DNA of 64,000 bases from Lingula anatina (GCF_001039355.2 NW_019776001.1:23195-87194), one strand, 5' to 3'; numbered from the stretch's first letter, positions 51,084-63,500 are shown. Translations and numbers: made by a program. The notes: generated from the sequence alone by a model not told the origin.

Positions 51084-52048
51084 AACCGCCCCATGAAAGA
51101 AAACCAAGAACAATGGAGGTTTACAGCCAAGAACTTGGAAAATCTACTGGAAGTATGAAGTTGGGTTTAATTTTATTATTTTAATTAGGGACTATTTTAT
51201 TGGATCTACATGTTTTTAAATTGGATATCGTGTGTCTTATAATTGTCAGTGCTCTTTTTTACAAGGACACTTAAAACATGGTCTATACTTACACTTAAAA
51301 ACGAGATACAAATTGATCTTTAGTAAAATGTCTAGCAAAGTTCCTTTAAAGAACTTGTGATGATCTGGCTTGAGTAATAACCGTGTGTTCTAACGAACTT
51401 GTTGCATATACCAATACTGTATTTAATTGTGCAGGTAAAACGCACATTGATATTCCAAATGTGCTTTAATTTCATTAAAGTGGAATTGTTTAACAATTCA
51501 GTGTGGGTATCACACATTTTTGTCAGTAACTTTTTTGTTTTTCACCAAGGATATAAAGAATCATATAGTTAATTTACACCTAAAAGAAAAGATAAAAGAA
51601 TTTTAGTTAATTCAAATATACTACTGGCAAAGTTCATTTGAAAAACTAGTCATAACTGGGGTTGTTAGTGTACTTGGTGCATAGACTGTCCTTGTATTTT
51701 GCTTGCGTACTTTACAGATACACTGACACAGAAAGGCTATTGAAAATTCATGGGGATTTTTTTTTTACTATAAACGTGGGATGTTTAAGTGTAGTTATCC
51801 GGGAATATATTGTAAAAAAGGGGTTCTATTTACTAGAATTGTGCGTTTTGGGATATTTTAATTTGTGTAATAATCGAGGGAGATATAGGTGTAAACATTC
51901 ATGTTAACTGGGGTCTCTTTTTACTTAAGGTATAAGTTTTGTACATCTATGTACATGTTGTAATCTGGGAGGATATTAAAATATCATGCTAATTGGAGGG
52001 TTCTTTCAACTTCAATTTTAATCTTGGAACATATTGTGAAAACATGGA

Positions 52049-52054
52049 AATAAA
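52049..52054 (+). terminator. Polyadenylation signal AATAAA, VWD paralogue 2
   Basis: Same conserved block as at 38632, about 970 bp after the stop codon. Confidence 0.5.
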
Positions 52055-52348
52055 ACTGGTATTCAAATAGGTTTGTCTTTTTTCTTTTCTATTTCATGTA
52101 TCAATTACGTTTGAACACAAATGATTCATTTTACATCAACTTATTTAAGGCATGACCATGTGTTTGGGGTAAAAAGACACGGATTCTGCCCTTTTTGTCT
52201 AGTTAACCTAATTATCTGATGATATTTTAAGATATTCTGCACACATTTGAAAATGCCCCGCAATCTTTTTTTTTCATTCTGCAAAGCTTTTCATTTAAAT
52301 TTTCCCAATTCTGACTCAAAAGACGATAAATCTCTTTAAATAATAATT

Positions 52349-52960
52349 ACCCAGCTAACACATAACGTTTTCGTAACGTTATCAATTTCATTCTGGTAAT
52401 GGTACCAAATTACATTATGATTACGTTATGCAAACGTTATATGTATTTGTGCAACAAAAAGAATGTCCCAGCTGATAAAAAAGGTTAAGGTAACGTTCTA
52501 ATACCGTTAGAAAAGATGAAAAACGTTTTTATAAAACGTTACAATGCCATTTACTTGTGAGGTTTTTTAAAAATGTTTTAAAACGTTCTGGAATAGCATT
52601 ATAATAAGGTGTTAAAATGGTCTTATAGCTAACAAAAGAAACGTTATGATCACGGTAAAACATCTTTGTAGAGAAAGTTATTTTGTGTCGTTTTTGAATG
52701 TTTTAATGACTTTCTGAAATAACATTATAACATTGTTTTGAAAACATTTTATTACTTACACGTTAATGTAGTGTTTTAAAAACGTTGTAGAAGAATTAAA
52801 ATGTTTCTATAAAACGTTATAAAACCGTTATATTGTGGATTTTTTCTAATATTTAAAATATCTTTATAACATTCTGGAATAACATAATAATACTGTTTCG
52901 TAAACGTTTTTATAACTAACATAAGCGTTATAAAAAGGATCTTTGAACACGTGGAAAATG
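52349..52960. repeat. AACGTT-rich element downstream of paralogue 2
   Basis: It begins 'acccagctaacacataacgt' and contains many aacgtt or aacgtttt(t)ataa motifs in both orientations over ~600 bp. The start resembles the termini of the foldback at 57856. A shorter version lies at 38912-39110. Confidence 0.65.
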
Positions 52961-53357
52961 TCTCCCTGGAAAGTTTTGAACAGTACTCGATTGCATTTGT
53001 GCAATACTTAAAAATGCAAAAATAGAAGCATCTGGCACTGTAGGTATCCAGCGTATTTGTATATTTCAAAATGTAATATATTCCTCAATTGTTATCATTG
53101 ATCTTAGCAAAGTTGCCACCACGTTTTGATGAAATTTACAAATCACTACGCTTTGTGAACTACACCTACCGGCCAATTTTAAATTCGGGCTAAAGCGGTG
53201 CGGATCTTACAACTTTGGAAATTGGATACGTTCCCAAAATAACCGATATGTGATGAAAAGCTTGAATTAACTATTATACTGAATAAATCACCATGTTTCT
53301 GATGTTCTTTTGTTCAATCCTTCCAGAAGATTGATAGGACATCAATCTCCCCTGTGA

Positions 53358-53379
53358 CACACACACACACACACACACA
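53358..53379 (+). repeat. (AC)n microsatellite
   Basis: Short AC run in the downstream flank of paralogue 2. Confidence 0.85.
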
Positions 53380-53968
53380 TATATTACACAGCTATGATAA
53401 AAACACTGAATTGTGATGTCATACTTAATGACTGGCTGGGAACTTTCACCCATAACCAGAGTTATCATTTGGATCGCACAGTGTGCTCAAGGCCAAATGT
53501 ATGGGATAAACATTGAATATATTAAGGAACAATTAATTTATTTATTTATAAATCTTGTTCATTATTATCTTGACCATCATTTAAGTACATTATTTTTGTG
53601 AGTTTGGAACAAAATAATAACGCTCTTCTACCCAGTTGTTGCAGTGACCTAAAATTTGCATAACTTTGGACTTTCATGTACAGACACTACAGCTATTCTT
53701 AGCTTGGTAAACTGCTCTTCTTTGCTTACCTTTACCCACAATGATGGAGAGTCACCGCTATTGCATAAATTGCACTGGAATCGCATTCACAATGCGTTGT
53801 GTAAGGTCCTGCTAGCAGCGTGATTGCATTAGTTGGGCTGTAAGATGTCCTACAGCATTTCAATATGGGCTGCAGTCTTCTTATCTGATAAGTGAACCAT
53901 TGCGTTAAATTCTAAGGCAATTTGGTGAAAGTCAACTACTACTCACTATAGATGTCCTTTCCAAATGT

Positions 53969-54490
53969 TCATTCCATGAAATGCATGGGTCTCAAAGAAT
54001 GTTCAGATTTGCCACCAGACATACACCAACACTGAAAGTCCTTGCACTTTTTATTGAAACAAAGGTATACTAGCAATCTGGATATCATATTCTTGATTCC
54101 ACCCAGACAATCTGGCAACCTGCTGTAGATGTCTGGGTCTTCATCATATGACATGCTGGCTTTAGCCATTATAAAATGCCTGTTTGTCTCACCTGCTGAT
54201 AAGGAAAAACTTGGTGAGCGTGCAATTTTTGTAATAACCAGTCTTGTTTGGCTTTTCACATCCTTTGGCTGCTTTTGACCAATAAGACAACTGAAACGCA
54301 TTTTTTTACGTCTTGGCATATACTTAATTCTTATTGCTGCCTCCACATCTTCAAAATGGTATTTTTGTGTCTTCATCTCTTTATGTATCTCCCTCTCTCT
54401 GATTCCCTGCAACCTCTTTATAACCCTTTTTAAGTCCTTAATTAAAGTTTTATATAAACATATATGTATATAGCTGGTCTTTTCTCTCAT
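53969..54490 (-). CDS. Orphan 173-codon open frame downstream of paralogue 2
   Basis: An uninterrupted minus-strand frame with basic, charged sequence (KDLKRVIKRLQGIREREIHK) and a segment PDIYSRLPDCLGGIKN. The homologous DNA in unit 1 (39598-40100) is broken by stops and frameshifts; there the PDIYSRLPDCLGGIKN segment survives in another frame. I recognise no family. It could be the remains of a transposon protein or a chance frame. No splice sites or start context support a gene. Confidence 0.25.
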   Translation of the reverse strand: MREKTSYIHICLYKTLIKDLKRVIKRLQGIREREIHKEMKTQKYHFEDVEAAIRIKYMPRRKKMRFSCLIGQKQPKDVKSQTRLVITKIARSPSFSLSAGETNRHFIMAKASMSYDEDPDIYSRLPDCLGGIKNMISRLLVYLCFNKKCKDFQCWCMSGGKSEHSLRPMHFME

Positions 54491-54965
54491 ATTATCATCA
54501 ATTACTAAAATGTATAACTATAATGAATCAAACAAAAAATTATGTATAAAATGCAACATGCAAAACACCATAATTGAAATGATTTTTTTTTAAATATGGA
54601 TTTATCTACAATTTCTATCACTGACAGGTATAATGCATTAAACGTAATGCAGCTTCGGAATATTGAATATGTTATATGTAAATAGCATTTACATTTATCT
54701 ACAAAACACATGAAAAACCTTTATCTATATGAAACAGTCTTTGTCTTACAGAAAAATTCATTGCTCTATCATATGACCAAATCCTCATATACCCACTGTA
54801 ATTCAAAACTCAGATGTAGAATATCACCGTAATTACAACTACTCCCAGTATACATATACATCTCATTTCTAATATAGGCGAATATTTGTTGTACTTAATA
54901 TCCTTTATAAGTAATTATGTATTTTGACACATGTATAGTATAGGGGATGTATGATTATCCCCCGT

Positions 54966-55322
54966 TTTTTTTTTTTTTTTTTTTTTTNNNNNNNNNNNNN
55001 NNNNNNNNNNNNNNNNNNNNNNNNNNNNNNNNNNNNNNNNNNNNNNNNNNNNNNNNNNNNNNNNNNNNNNNNNNNNNNNNNNNNNNNNNNNNNNNNNNNN
55101 NNNNNNNNNNNNNNNNNNNNNNNNNNNNNNNNNNNNNNNNNNNNNNNNNNNNNNNNNNNNNNNNNNNNNNNNNNNNNNNNNNNNNNNNNNNNNNNNNNNN
55201 NNNNNNNNNNNNNNNNNNNNNNNNNNNNNNNNNNNNNNNNNNNNNNNNNNNNNNNNNNNNNNNNNNNNNNNNNNNNNNNNNNNNNNNNNNNNNNNNNNNN
55301 NNNTTTTTTTTTTTTTTTTTTT
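54966..55322. other. Assembly gap (Ns) bounded by poly-T
   Basis: N at 54988-55303 with T runs on both sides. Reading frames called across it are meaningless. Confidence 1.
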
Positions 55323-57855
55323 GTAACTTTGTATCATATTACCTTTTAGTCATTAATAAATGACAATTTTCAATGATATAATTCTAAAACTTATTTAATT
55401 TTGAGCAAAAACAAATCTTCGTTGTGCTATTGAGCTTTTGGCTACATAAATATGGTTTGATGAATTTGAGAACTTTATCTGTTTAAGAGATTTAAAACAA
55501 GAAAAATTCATTTCAAATTTACCATTATCGTTGACCTCAGCTGCATTAGAGAGGTGCGAAACATTAGCAGGCGACTTAAAAAAGAGCTGAGAAACCTTTA
55601 TCATGACTTTTGGGCATATTTTGGTTTAAAGTAATGTGACCTGGTAAATGACACAAAATTGACACAGCTAGATAAGCTAATACTGTTGAGAGCAATTAAA
55701 AATATCTTGCTGCCACAAATAAGGGCATTTTGTGGTTCAACGGGAACCACGTGACTTATTTCAGTAAGTTACGCAAGCACAGTTAGCTTAGCTGAAAACG
55801 CTATGCAACCTTCAAGGGATAAGCAGAAAACTAATCGCATGGATGTGATGGCCAAAATAGATGCCTTCAGCGCACAAATAACTAACTATCGCTATACAGA
55901 GATTCTTGCAGTGGAAATGCCTAAGGCCTACAAATGTAAGAGGGGTGACATCGTTGCACCCGAGAGAACAGACTGCAGCGTTCCAACAGGTATCTGGGCA
56001 ATACACTAGAAAAGTGTGTGCAACAAGAACACAGGGACATTCTCAATGTCATAGGTACCAGAACAAAAGTAATATACAAGAATAAAGTATGAGATCCTGT
56101 GTGAAAAAGATCCAGTTTGACTGTCTGGTGTATTATAACTACCGCGCCCCTAGCTGCCCCTTAAACGGTGGCTCAGCAGCAGAGGAAGATGACTGTGGAG
56201 TTCTCAGCTGGGCATCTGACGTAAGTCTTAGGCCATGTTTTACTTTCATTACCCATCAATGACAGGGCCAATAGATGTGAAGTCGCCCGTACTGATCAGA
56301 TATAAAAGAAGTTTCGGGAGTGAATAGGTCATGCTATCCAGTATAGTATCAAACTAAACTAGTGAAAATATAAGTAAAGCAGCACTACCTAAAGCAAGCG
56401 CTATCGATACAGCAAGTGTAAGTGTACTAAAAAATTTTAATCAATATCAACTAATAAAAACAAAGATCAAGATATCAAGATATATCAACAGGGAAAGCAT
56501 TAAGACAAGCACATCAATTGAAGACAGATATCACAAATCCTGATTTGAATGGGAATTTAAGCAAAAACGGCTTACAATTTTGATTGGTTAGAAGCGTGAT
56601 ATTTTCGCTAAAGATATGTCAAAATTGGGTACGGCAAACGTGTGCGGACATCAAATTCAGACAGTAGGCCTAAATGATATCTCCGTGAAACAAACGTTTT
56701 ACGGAACATCTCCCAGTTAAATGGCGGATTGGTAAACGCATCAAGGAAACGTTATAGCTTAGAAATACAGAAGGAGTTATGAGTGTGTATATTTCTCCAG
56801 TATTGGGGTCGAAAGTAAATGAATACGGACTTGAGACTATAGAAAATTGAACAAAGTTGCAGTTCCCATACAGCGTGGAAAAACTTTTTGATCCAATACG
56901 CAATTAAAAAGCTCAAATTTTAGTTCATTGGATATGGCAAGTGCATGATGGCAACTGAAGTAAGATCCAAAAACAAAGCATAAAACTACATTCATTGCAT
57001 ACCTAGTCATTTTCAATTCTTAAAACTTTATTCTGAGCTAAGAAATACCCGGACTCTAATGAATCACCTGCTCAAATATATTAATTGGAAAAAATGTTCT
57101 ATTATATATCGACGCCATATTTGTAATTAGTGAAACAATCTGAGATCATTTGAATCATTATGATCTAGTGTTAAAAGATTTACGAACAACAAACAAAATT
57201 GATATTATTATTATTACTATTATTATTGAGCTCATATATATGTACAAAATGTATATTAGAAATTTGAATACTAACGGAGCTCTTGAAAGTGATAAAAATG
57301 TTGTTAATAGTTATGACAATAATTCAATCCTGAATTTTAAGAGGTAAAATTCAAATGGTTAATAAGATAGCATATTAAAAGATAATGAGAATAGAAATTT
57401 AGGGTCAAAAATGGAAACAGACAGAGGGTACTTTCTTTAAAAGTTTAAGTCTTGTTACTTGGTGAATGGTGAGCAAGCTAAACGCAGGATGATAAAAGTC
57501 ACTCATCGTGTGTGCCGTTCTCCAGTAAATTATCTCAACAGATATGCCAAAAGATGGTACATGATATTCATGACCAATTAACGTACATGTACTGCACGTC
57601 TTAACAATACTTTTCAGTCTCCCTTTACCTTCCTCTGTTGCACCACCAAACCATGTAATAATAGCAAACGTTAAAATCAGTTTACGCTCAGAGAAAGATT
57701 TATTCAAAAGCGCTTTGATAATTTAAGGGATGCCAAAATCTTTATTGGGTGTGATCTAGATCACGTCTGTCAGCGGTTTAACTAATAGTCCACGCCTTTA
57801 ACACAGAGCGCCCCGATGAAACAAAATATACATCGCTCTTTAGTTTAAGCTTCAA
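55323..57855. other. Spacer after the gap
   Basis: Apart from the possible exons at 55803-56220, no gene or known repeat is seen. Confidence 0.5.
55803..55989 (+). CDS. Possible orphan exon, unrecognised
   Basis: The open frame MQPSRDKQKTNRMDVMAKID continues through EMPKAYKCKRGDIVAPERTD to CSVPTG and could end at a GT donor at 55990 (caacag|gtatct). A second candidate, 56122-56220, reads LVYYNYRAPSCPLNGGSAAE then DDCGVLSWASD between gatccag and gtaagt. The composition is less AT-biased than its surroundings. No family is recognised, and joining the two is speculative. Confidence 0.2.
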
Positions 57856-58509
57856 CCCAGCAAACACAGAACGTTATTGTAGCGTTACCATAACGTTTAT
57901 ATAACAAAAAAAAAACGTTATCCAGGCCTACCCAACTACCAGACTCGGCACCTAAGGATCCTGAATTAACCGGTATATCGGACCACAATACCGGTTTTCA
58001 AGGTGTGTGTCAGATCGCATTTCGGAGTATCAGTCAGAACACCGACAGGATGAGCCCACGATCGGCTGTCACCTTGATTGGATAGTAAACGATTGTCGTA
58101 TTTAATCGCTATATGATTTTAAAACCGGGTGCATAAATTTGAAAGCCACCTAGATGAACCTTAGACTGCCACATTAATCTAATACAATGCAAAAAAGCCC
58201 TATCAAAAGTGTTTAAAACATTCAAACCGAATGTCGTAAAGTCCCCATATACCCCCATAGAGACAATGAAATAGAGTACTCTAAAGTAAGAGTACAGTTT
58301 AAGGTTGTTCAGCCGAGCGTGGATGAGCCCGCAGTCGTCCTACAAAATTTGTTCTGGGGTATGATACTCCGAAATGCGATCTGACACACACCTTGAAAAC
58401 CGGTAGTGTGGTCCGATATACCGGTTAATTCAGGATCCTTAGGTGCCTAGTCTGGTAGTTGGTTAGGCCTGTTATCGTAACGTTAAAATAACGTTCTGTG
58501 TTTGTTGGG
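57856..58509. mobile_element. Foldback element with AACGTT-type termini
   Basis: Left arm 57856-58032 and right arm about 58361-58509 are reverse complements. Outer ends are cccagcaaacacagaacgtta and its complement. Inner landmarks are 'ggatcctgaattaaccggta', 'cggtatatcggaccaca' and 'tcagatcgcatttcggagta'. No protein is seen in the ~330-bp loop. Confidence 0.75.
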
Positions 58510-58884
58510 CACAAACAGCTTATTGTCCCACAGCCGTTGTTTATCGGCAGATGCGCCCTGACCAGCGATCAACGAGTTCCAAAGCAGGCCCTTGATACGG
58601 CTTTGCTGTTCCACACTGGTTTCACTGAACACAGACTCAGCAAGCATAACCTGGTTCGACCGGAAAACTAGAGATACTGTTAAATATTTCTTTCTCCCGT
58701 TATCTGTGGTCATCCCCGCAGAAGATCTTTCATCACAGATTTTCCTCCTGGCCCATCCGCTATGGAGAACAAAGTTTCGGTGTTCATTATGAGAGACCTC
58801 TATTATTTTTTTGTGTAGATTTAAAAGACTCATATCCACAAGTAGTAGCATAATTCTGAGTAAGCAACCTCTCACTGATTTCAA
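58483..58884 (-). CDS. Orphan 133-codon open frame next to the AACGTT foldback
   Basis: The minus-strand frame contains TDNGRKKYLTVSLVFRSNQV, then SVFSETSVEQQSRIKGLLWN and DKQRLWDNKLFV. The residue composition looks coding-like. The C-terminal ~9 codons run into the end of the foldback (58483-58509), so the natural end has been replaced. No family is recognised. It may be a gene fragment cut by the insertion. Confidence 0.25.
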   Translation of the reverse strand: MKSVRGCLLRIMLLLVDMSLLNLHKKIIEVSHNEHRNFVLHSGWARRKICDERSSAGMTTDNGRKKYLTVSLVFRSNQVMLAESVFSETSVEQQSRIKGLLWNSLIAGQGASADKQRLWDNKLFVPNKHRTLF

Positions 58885-60224
58885 TCTGCCTGCTACAGGT
58901 AAAGATAAAATCTACGAAGTTGAATGCGTATAGGGGCCCACAAAGGCCTCATACAGAGTAAGAGACTAACTAGTCCGAGGGTCAATATGGCCGACCCACT
59001 TGAATACTTCCCCACGGGATATCTATTCAGTGTCTATTAGCGGATTAGAAGGCAAGCTTTGTAGTTCCCTATTCTGAATGGGGCCAAATTGTAGCCTACA
59101 TGTTTTAATATAATAAGCGTATGTCGTAAGTTTAGCTTTGGGTAGAGAGACCCTATCTTTTAGATGTCGTTTGTTCATAATTTTAGTTCAAATATATTAA
59201 TAGATATATTTTGACATAATTTGTTATCTCTTGTTTTTTTCCTCCGCCTATAAGAATTAACTGCTTTAGATAATCCATTATTCCCCCTTCACCCCGCGAT
59301 TTGAAATAATATACTCTACCGTAGCTCTGTACAAGTTGATAAAAATGCTTTGTGTGCTTCCGAAACCCTTGAGCTTCCTTAAAAATAAATTCTCAGACTT
59401 GCGTATCAGAATTTGTGTGCCAATTGTAATTACGTATTGATGGAGACCCCTAAAATCTAAAACACATCAACCCTTTTTACCTCAGTATCTTTAATGAAAA
59501 TTGAAGACTCCATATTTTCGTTTTTTCTAAAGTTCAACACTACAGTAGCTCTTGTGTTTTTCTAGCATTTGAAACCAAGTTACTCTCATTCTGAGAATCT
59601 CGCTTATAAAACCGTCTTGTGAACCGATCCATTTTTGGAGGTAATTAAGGAGGAATATTTTGCCTTTTTAAAGATGCAGTTCTTGTCGCAGCTTTTGCTG
59701 ATTGCGTCTGTTGAAAACGGATTCAAACATTCTATGTTGTGTCTGTCAGTCTTTCTTGTCTTCGGCGCCTGTCCATCTTTCTTATAAGGACAACAATGAT
59801 CATCTAGCCTTGCATAATGTAGATTTACAACGAAGTTTATTTATAATTGTTTGTTTTGTTTTCTGGAGATGTTCTTAATTGGGCGACCGGGTTAGAGCTG
59901 ATAAAAAAATATATAAATGTGTAATGTATCAGAATATATCGAAGTACTTCTGAGCGAGAGAAGAGAGAGTTACCAGAAGATGAAATGTGCAGTGGTAAAA
60001 AATCTGCTGTTCAAAGGGAATTAGAGATTCGATACGATAATTTATTATTCACTTTTGCGATGTGTTTACCTACGCATTGTGCCCGCCTTGTCAGGGCATA
60101 AATTTAATTAAGCGATTTCTTTCGATGAATAATTTGTGTAAAGCTATAAAACCATTAAGCAAAAACTTGGATAAGCTGGCGTACTTTGACAAAGAGGCAG
60201 GTTTCAGACGACACTGCCTTTTAC
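58885..60224. other. Spacer before the third VWD exon
   Basis: AT-rich, with no gene supported. Similarity to the other units appears only from about 60060. Confidence 0.5.
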
Positions 60225-60381
60225 AGAATGCATGCACTTTTTGGCACGCAAATCAGCTGCCAATCAACTGCCATCAGCTGCCAATTACAAGCAAGCCCAG
60301 AATTACAGAATGCATGCACTTTTTGGCTGACCAATCAGATACCAATCAGCTGCCATCAGCTGCCAATCACAAGCAAGCCCA
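60225..60381 (+). repeat. ~78-bp direct repeat upstream of the third VWD exon
   Basis: Copies 60225-60300 and 60304-60381 both run from acagaatgcatgcacttttt to aatyacaagcaagcccaga, and each holds cagctgccaat motifs. Confidence 0.75.
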
Positions 60382-60395
60382 GAAAATGAGTAACA

Positions 60396-60441
60396 ACGCA
60401 TGCGCGATGAGGACTCTCCCTGTTTTCTAATGCATATAATG
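60396..60441 (+). promoter_or_regulatory. Putative core promoter of third VWD paralogue
   Basis: ACGCATGCGCGATGA at 60396-60410 is conserved. The TATA-like sequence is weaker and differently placed (gcatataatg near 60432-60441). Confidence 0.45.
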
Positions 60442-60524
60442 CAGATTATTTGAATATATCATTATTGCGTGGCAGACTTCTGGACAGCAAGGTTGGACAT
60501 CTCTCATCATTTCACTGTGTCAAA

Positions 60525-60582
60525 ATGCTGCCAATAGCTGTTGCATTTGTTTTGCTTATCTCTCAACAACTGGACCAAACCG
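60525..60582 (+). CDS. Signal-peptide exon of a third VWD-family paralogue (partial)
   Basis: ATG at 60525 followed by MLPIAVAFVLLISQQLDQT, ending at a GTAAGT donor after 58 nt, exactly as in exon 1 of the two upstream genes. The 5' flank also matches (GCATGCGCGATGA site; 'ttgcgtggca' and 'acatctc' just before the ATG). No exon 2 (expected to start with the CNCVPW region) is seen in 60583-64000. In the other copies exon 2 lies 1.8 kb and 2.9 kb away. The gene may continue beyond the window, or be a 5' fragment. Confidence 0.75.
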
Positions 60583-63500
60583 GTAAGTATTCAAATCTTT
60601 TACTTTCGCATTTTATGAGTTACCTTATACCATGTATTGGACATTCAAGCAATTTTAATACAAAGTCATAGCAATATTTAAAAAGTAAACTGCAAGCTTT
60701 TTAAGATGTGTAATTTGCAAGCGTTTGGACATGTTTCACAGCCATAAACTTATTTTGCAAAGTTTTCTCTATTTCGTCATTTAGACCTTAGAGACGATAA
60801 AACACCTTAAATAAAAGATTGACTGACGCTTACCTTATCAGTCTGTCCGCAGATCTGGCATATCAATGCGTAAGCGGTGATCATTACAAAAACACCTACG
60901 CGCTTTCACAAAATAGTCCGCGACGTGTGTTTCGCGCCATGTTTTCAAAAATCCGTAGTTGTTATATAAATCCATGAAGCTCTGTGAATAACTCATTATT
61001 CCGCTTCAAACTTTCAAAAAATAAAATTTAGAACTTGATGTANCATTAGGCACTTTTATCAATTGTACAGGATACATTGCCATGATACAAAACACCGCGC
61101 CATTTTCTTGAAATGGCCGGTCATTTTGACAGTAACTGTCAAATTACAATAGAATAAAACATTGATTGCAAGTGCAGTAACGGAGCAATGATTTCCGAGT
61201 AGAAAACAGTTTTTGGGGAGAATTTGTTTACACTCATTCTGAGTATGTGAGTCCATTTGAAGAAAACAGAAAACTGAAAATTTTAGTTTAAGATATTGCC
61301 ACGAATTCTATTTTTTAAATCTCTGATGGCAGAAACTGATAAATCATTGAATTTTTAAAATTCATGTCTTGCTAGTATGGGGACGAAAAAACGAAGGTTT
61401 AACTTATTTTGGCAACAAGTTTTAAATATAACAACCATTTAGTATAATATTCTAGCGTAATTAATAGTAACAAAAATTAGACCGCGCAAAAGGGGTATGA
61501 CGAGATGAACATTTATTTTACTGATATATGTTGCTATGTTTCGTCTTAAACAAATGACTGTGTCCTGTCACCATATTCTCTTGCTAATAGTGGATAAAAC
61601 TAAATTGAAGGTTTCATATTACAAAAAACACCAAGCAATTAAAACTAATAACATACGCCAATACGTTACGTTACCTTTTTCAGTTTTTGAAAATCGGCGA
61701 CACCATGAAAGTAGCCTCAAGCTATTTATTGAGTTATTCGAAATAAACATTCAAAAAATTTTGTGAGACGTTAGACACCGCACTGGCTTCCTGACAAGTT
61801 GCACATTTTTCTACTTACGTAAAAATGAAGTAGATCGATTGGAGAATGTGAAATGGTGCTGCGGACGGCAGTAACGACGGTTTAAAATCTAGTCCATGTT
61901 GTTTGAAAACAGATTAAGCTGGTAATTATTATTTTTTGTAAGTTGCTAGACTTAAATTAGTTAAGTTCCACTTGGACAAACAATTTCTCCGCTTGCTTAC
62001 CTTTAATAAAAGGGAAAATGTTAAATGGACCTAAATTCTGAGAATAAGTATTTAGCAAATAAATCTCGAACAAATTACTTTTAATGTGTTCGGTTACAAT
62101 AATGATTTACCGTGGCATTGATTTTACATTGACAAATAATATTAAAAGATCTGTGTAGGTAATACCTGATAACAACGTGACAGGCAATTTAATAAAACCA
62201 TGTTGTCTCGTCCGCTAGTGCTGGTTTTCAAACAGAATCTCCATTTTAGATTTTCTGCTTGAGTTTCGTCTATAAAACAGGCATGTAGGTCTTGCAATTT
62301 TTACTGCTTCGGCACTTAACAGAGTTAAAGGCACAGAGATTGACAAACTACTATATCAAAATTCGTTTGCCTTTTGGACGTTGCTATAAGCAGACATTGA
62401 GAAACCATTACGTGTGACGTTACTACACACTGCAGTTGTTCAGGAGCTTGTTTTTAATTATTATACTACTTACGGTCCAAATTTTGCACAGCATTTAAGG
62501 TCAGATAAGGTACACTGTAGTAAAAAATTGTGGTACGTATAAACTTATACTGACAATTTGGCAAGAACGCTAGCAAATATTTCAGAGGTTTAGAGGGTAC
62601 AAAATCAAGGTTGGAACAATCATATCTCAACCTTTTCCTTTTTTAATTATATCATAGCAATAAGAAGAAACAACACAACCTGTTTTAACTGATCATGATT
62701 CCTAAAACATGGTAACCTTTTCAACGCAATTCACACATTGTGAACTATCGTTCTACGCATTATTAACATACACTGTATTTCATGAAAAAATAAATCATAA
62801 TTTCCAATAAATATATTTCTCAATACAAAAGCATGCGCTTAGTTTTGTTAAGATGAGTACAAATTTGTTTTCATATTCATACAAAGAATTAAATGAAATC
62901 TTCTTGATCTGTCATTAAAATGGCCAATTTTCACAAGGGAAATTCAGATTAAAAATAGTGCAATAACTTTTAATAGGCTCATTAGAAGTCAGTCTTGCTG
63001 TTGGGTAGAAATTGATCATGGTACGAGAAAAAGGTTGCTTTGAGGGACCGTAGTTGTGCCATTGATGTCATTGGTTTTAACACATTCGCTGGTTGCCCTG
63101 GTCCAATCATTATTGACTTATTTTGCTTTCTTGAGTATACGGTGTGACAGGAATGTCTGCTACAGCTAGGAACGGTAGTCCGTTCTCGTTTCTTTGAACA
63201 GGTGACATTCGTCCCATGTACCAACCCCTATACTACGACTAACCCTAACCTGTACTAGTCATATGGGACCCCGGATTTCCATTCCTAGGACTACCATTCC
63301 TGTCACACCGGATCTCTAGTAAGCATTCCAGTGATGGCGGTTCCTTTCCCACTTTACGACTGCCAGTTATAAAAAAATAAGGTTAATTGAACACAGAAGC
63401 TAAGTTCAAGTTCAAGTTCAAAGGGTTTATTTAATTATAAATCACATGTTTGAAAGCAGTACAGAGATTCTGTATTCATGTACTTTTTGATAGTTACCAT

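Larger units (their letters stand above)
40665..54640 (+). repeat. Tandem segmental duplication, unit 2
   Basis: Second unit in head-to-tail orientation. Its order mostly follows unit 1, but intron 1 is rearranged. Segment 41840-42330 matches unit-1 intron DNA 32215-32640 yet lies upstream of exon 1. A second, nearly identical copy of intron-1 sequence lies at 45565-46590. Confidence 0.8.
59990..60600 (+). repeat. Start of a third duplication unit
   Basis: Short upstream similarity ('tttacctacgcat' at about 60066, as at 29862 and 42716) and the exon-1 region match units 1 and 2. Sequence after 60600 diverges quickly, so this unit is older or truncated. Confidence 0.5.

Noticed and set aside
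54915-55363. Frames of 132-140 codons across the gap
   Set aside because: They consist of unknown bases flanked by homopolymer.
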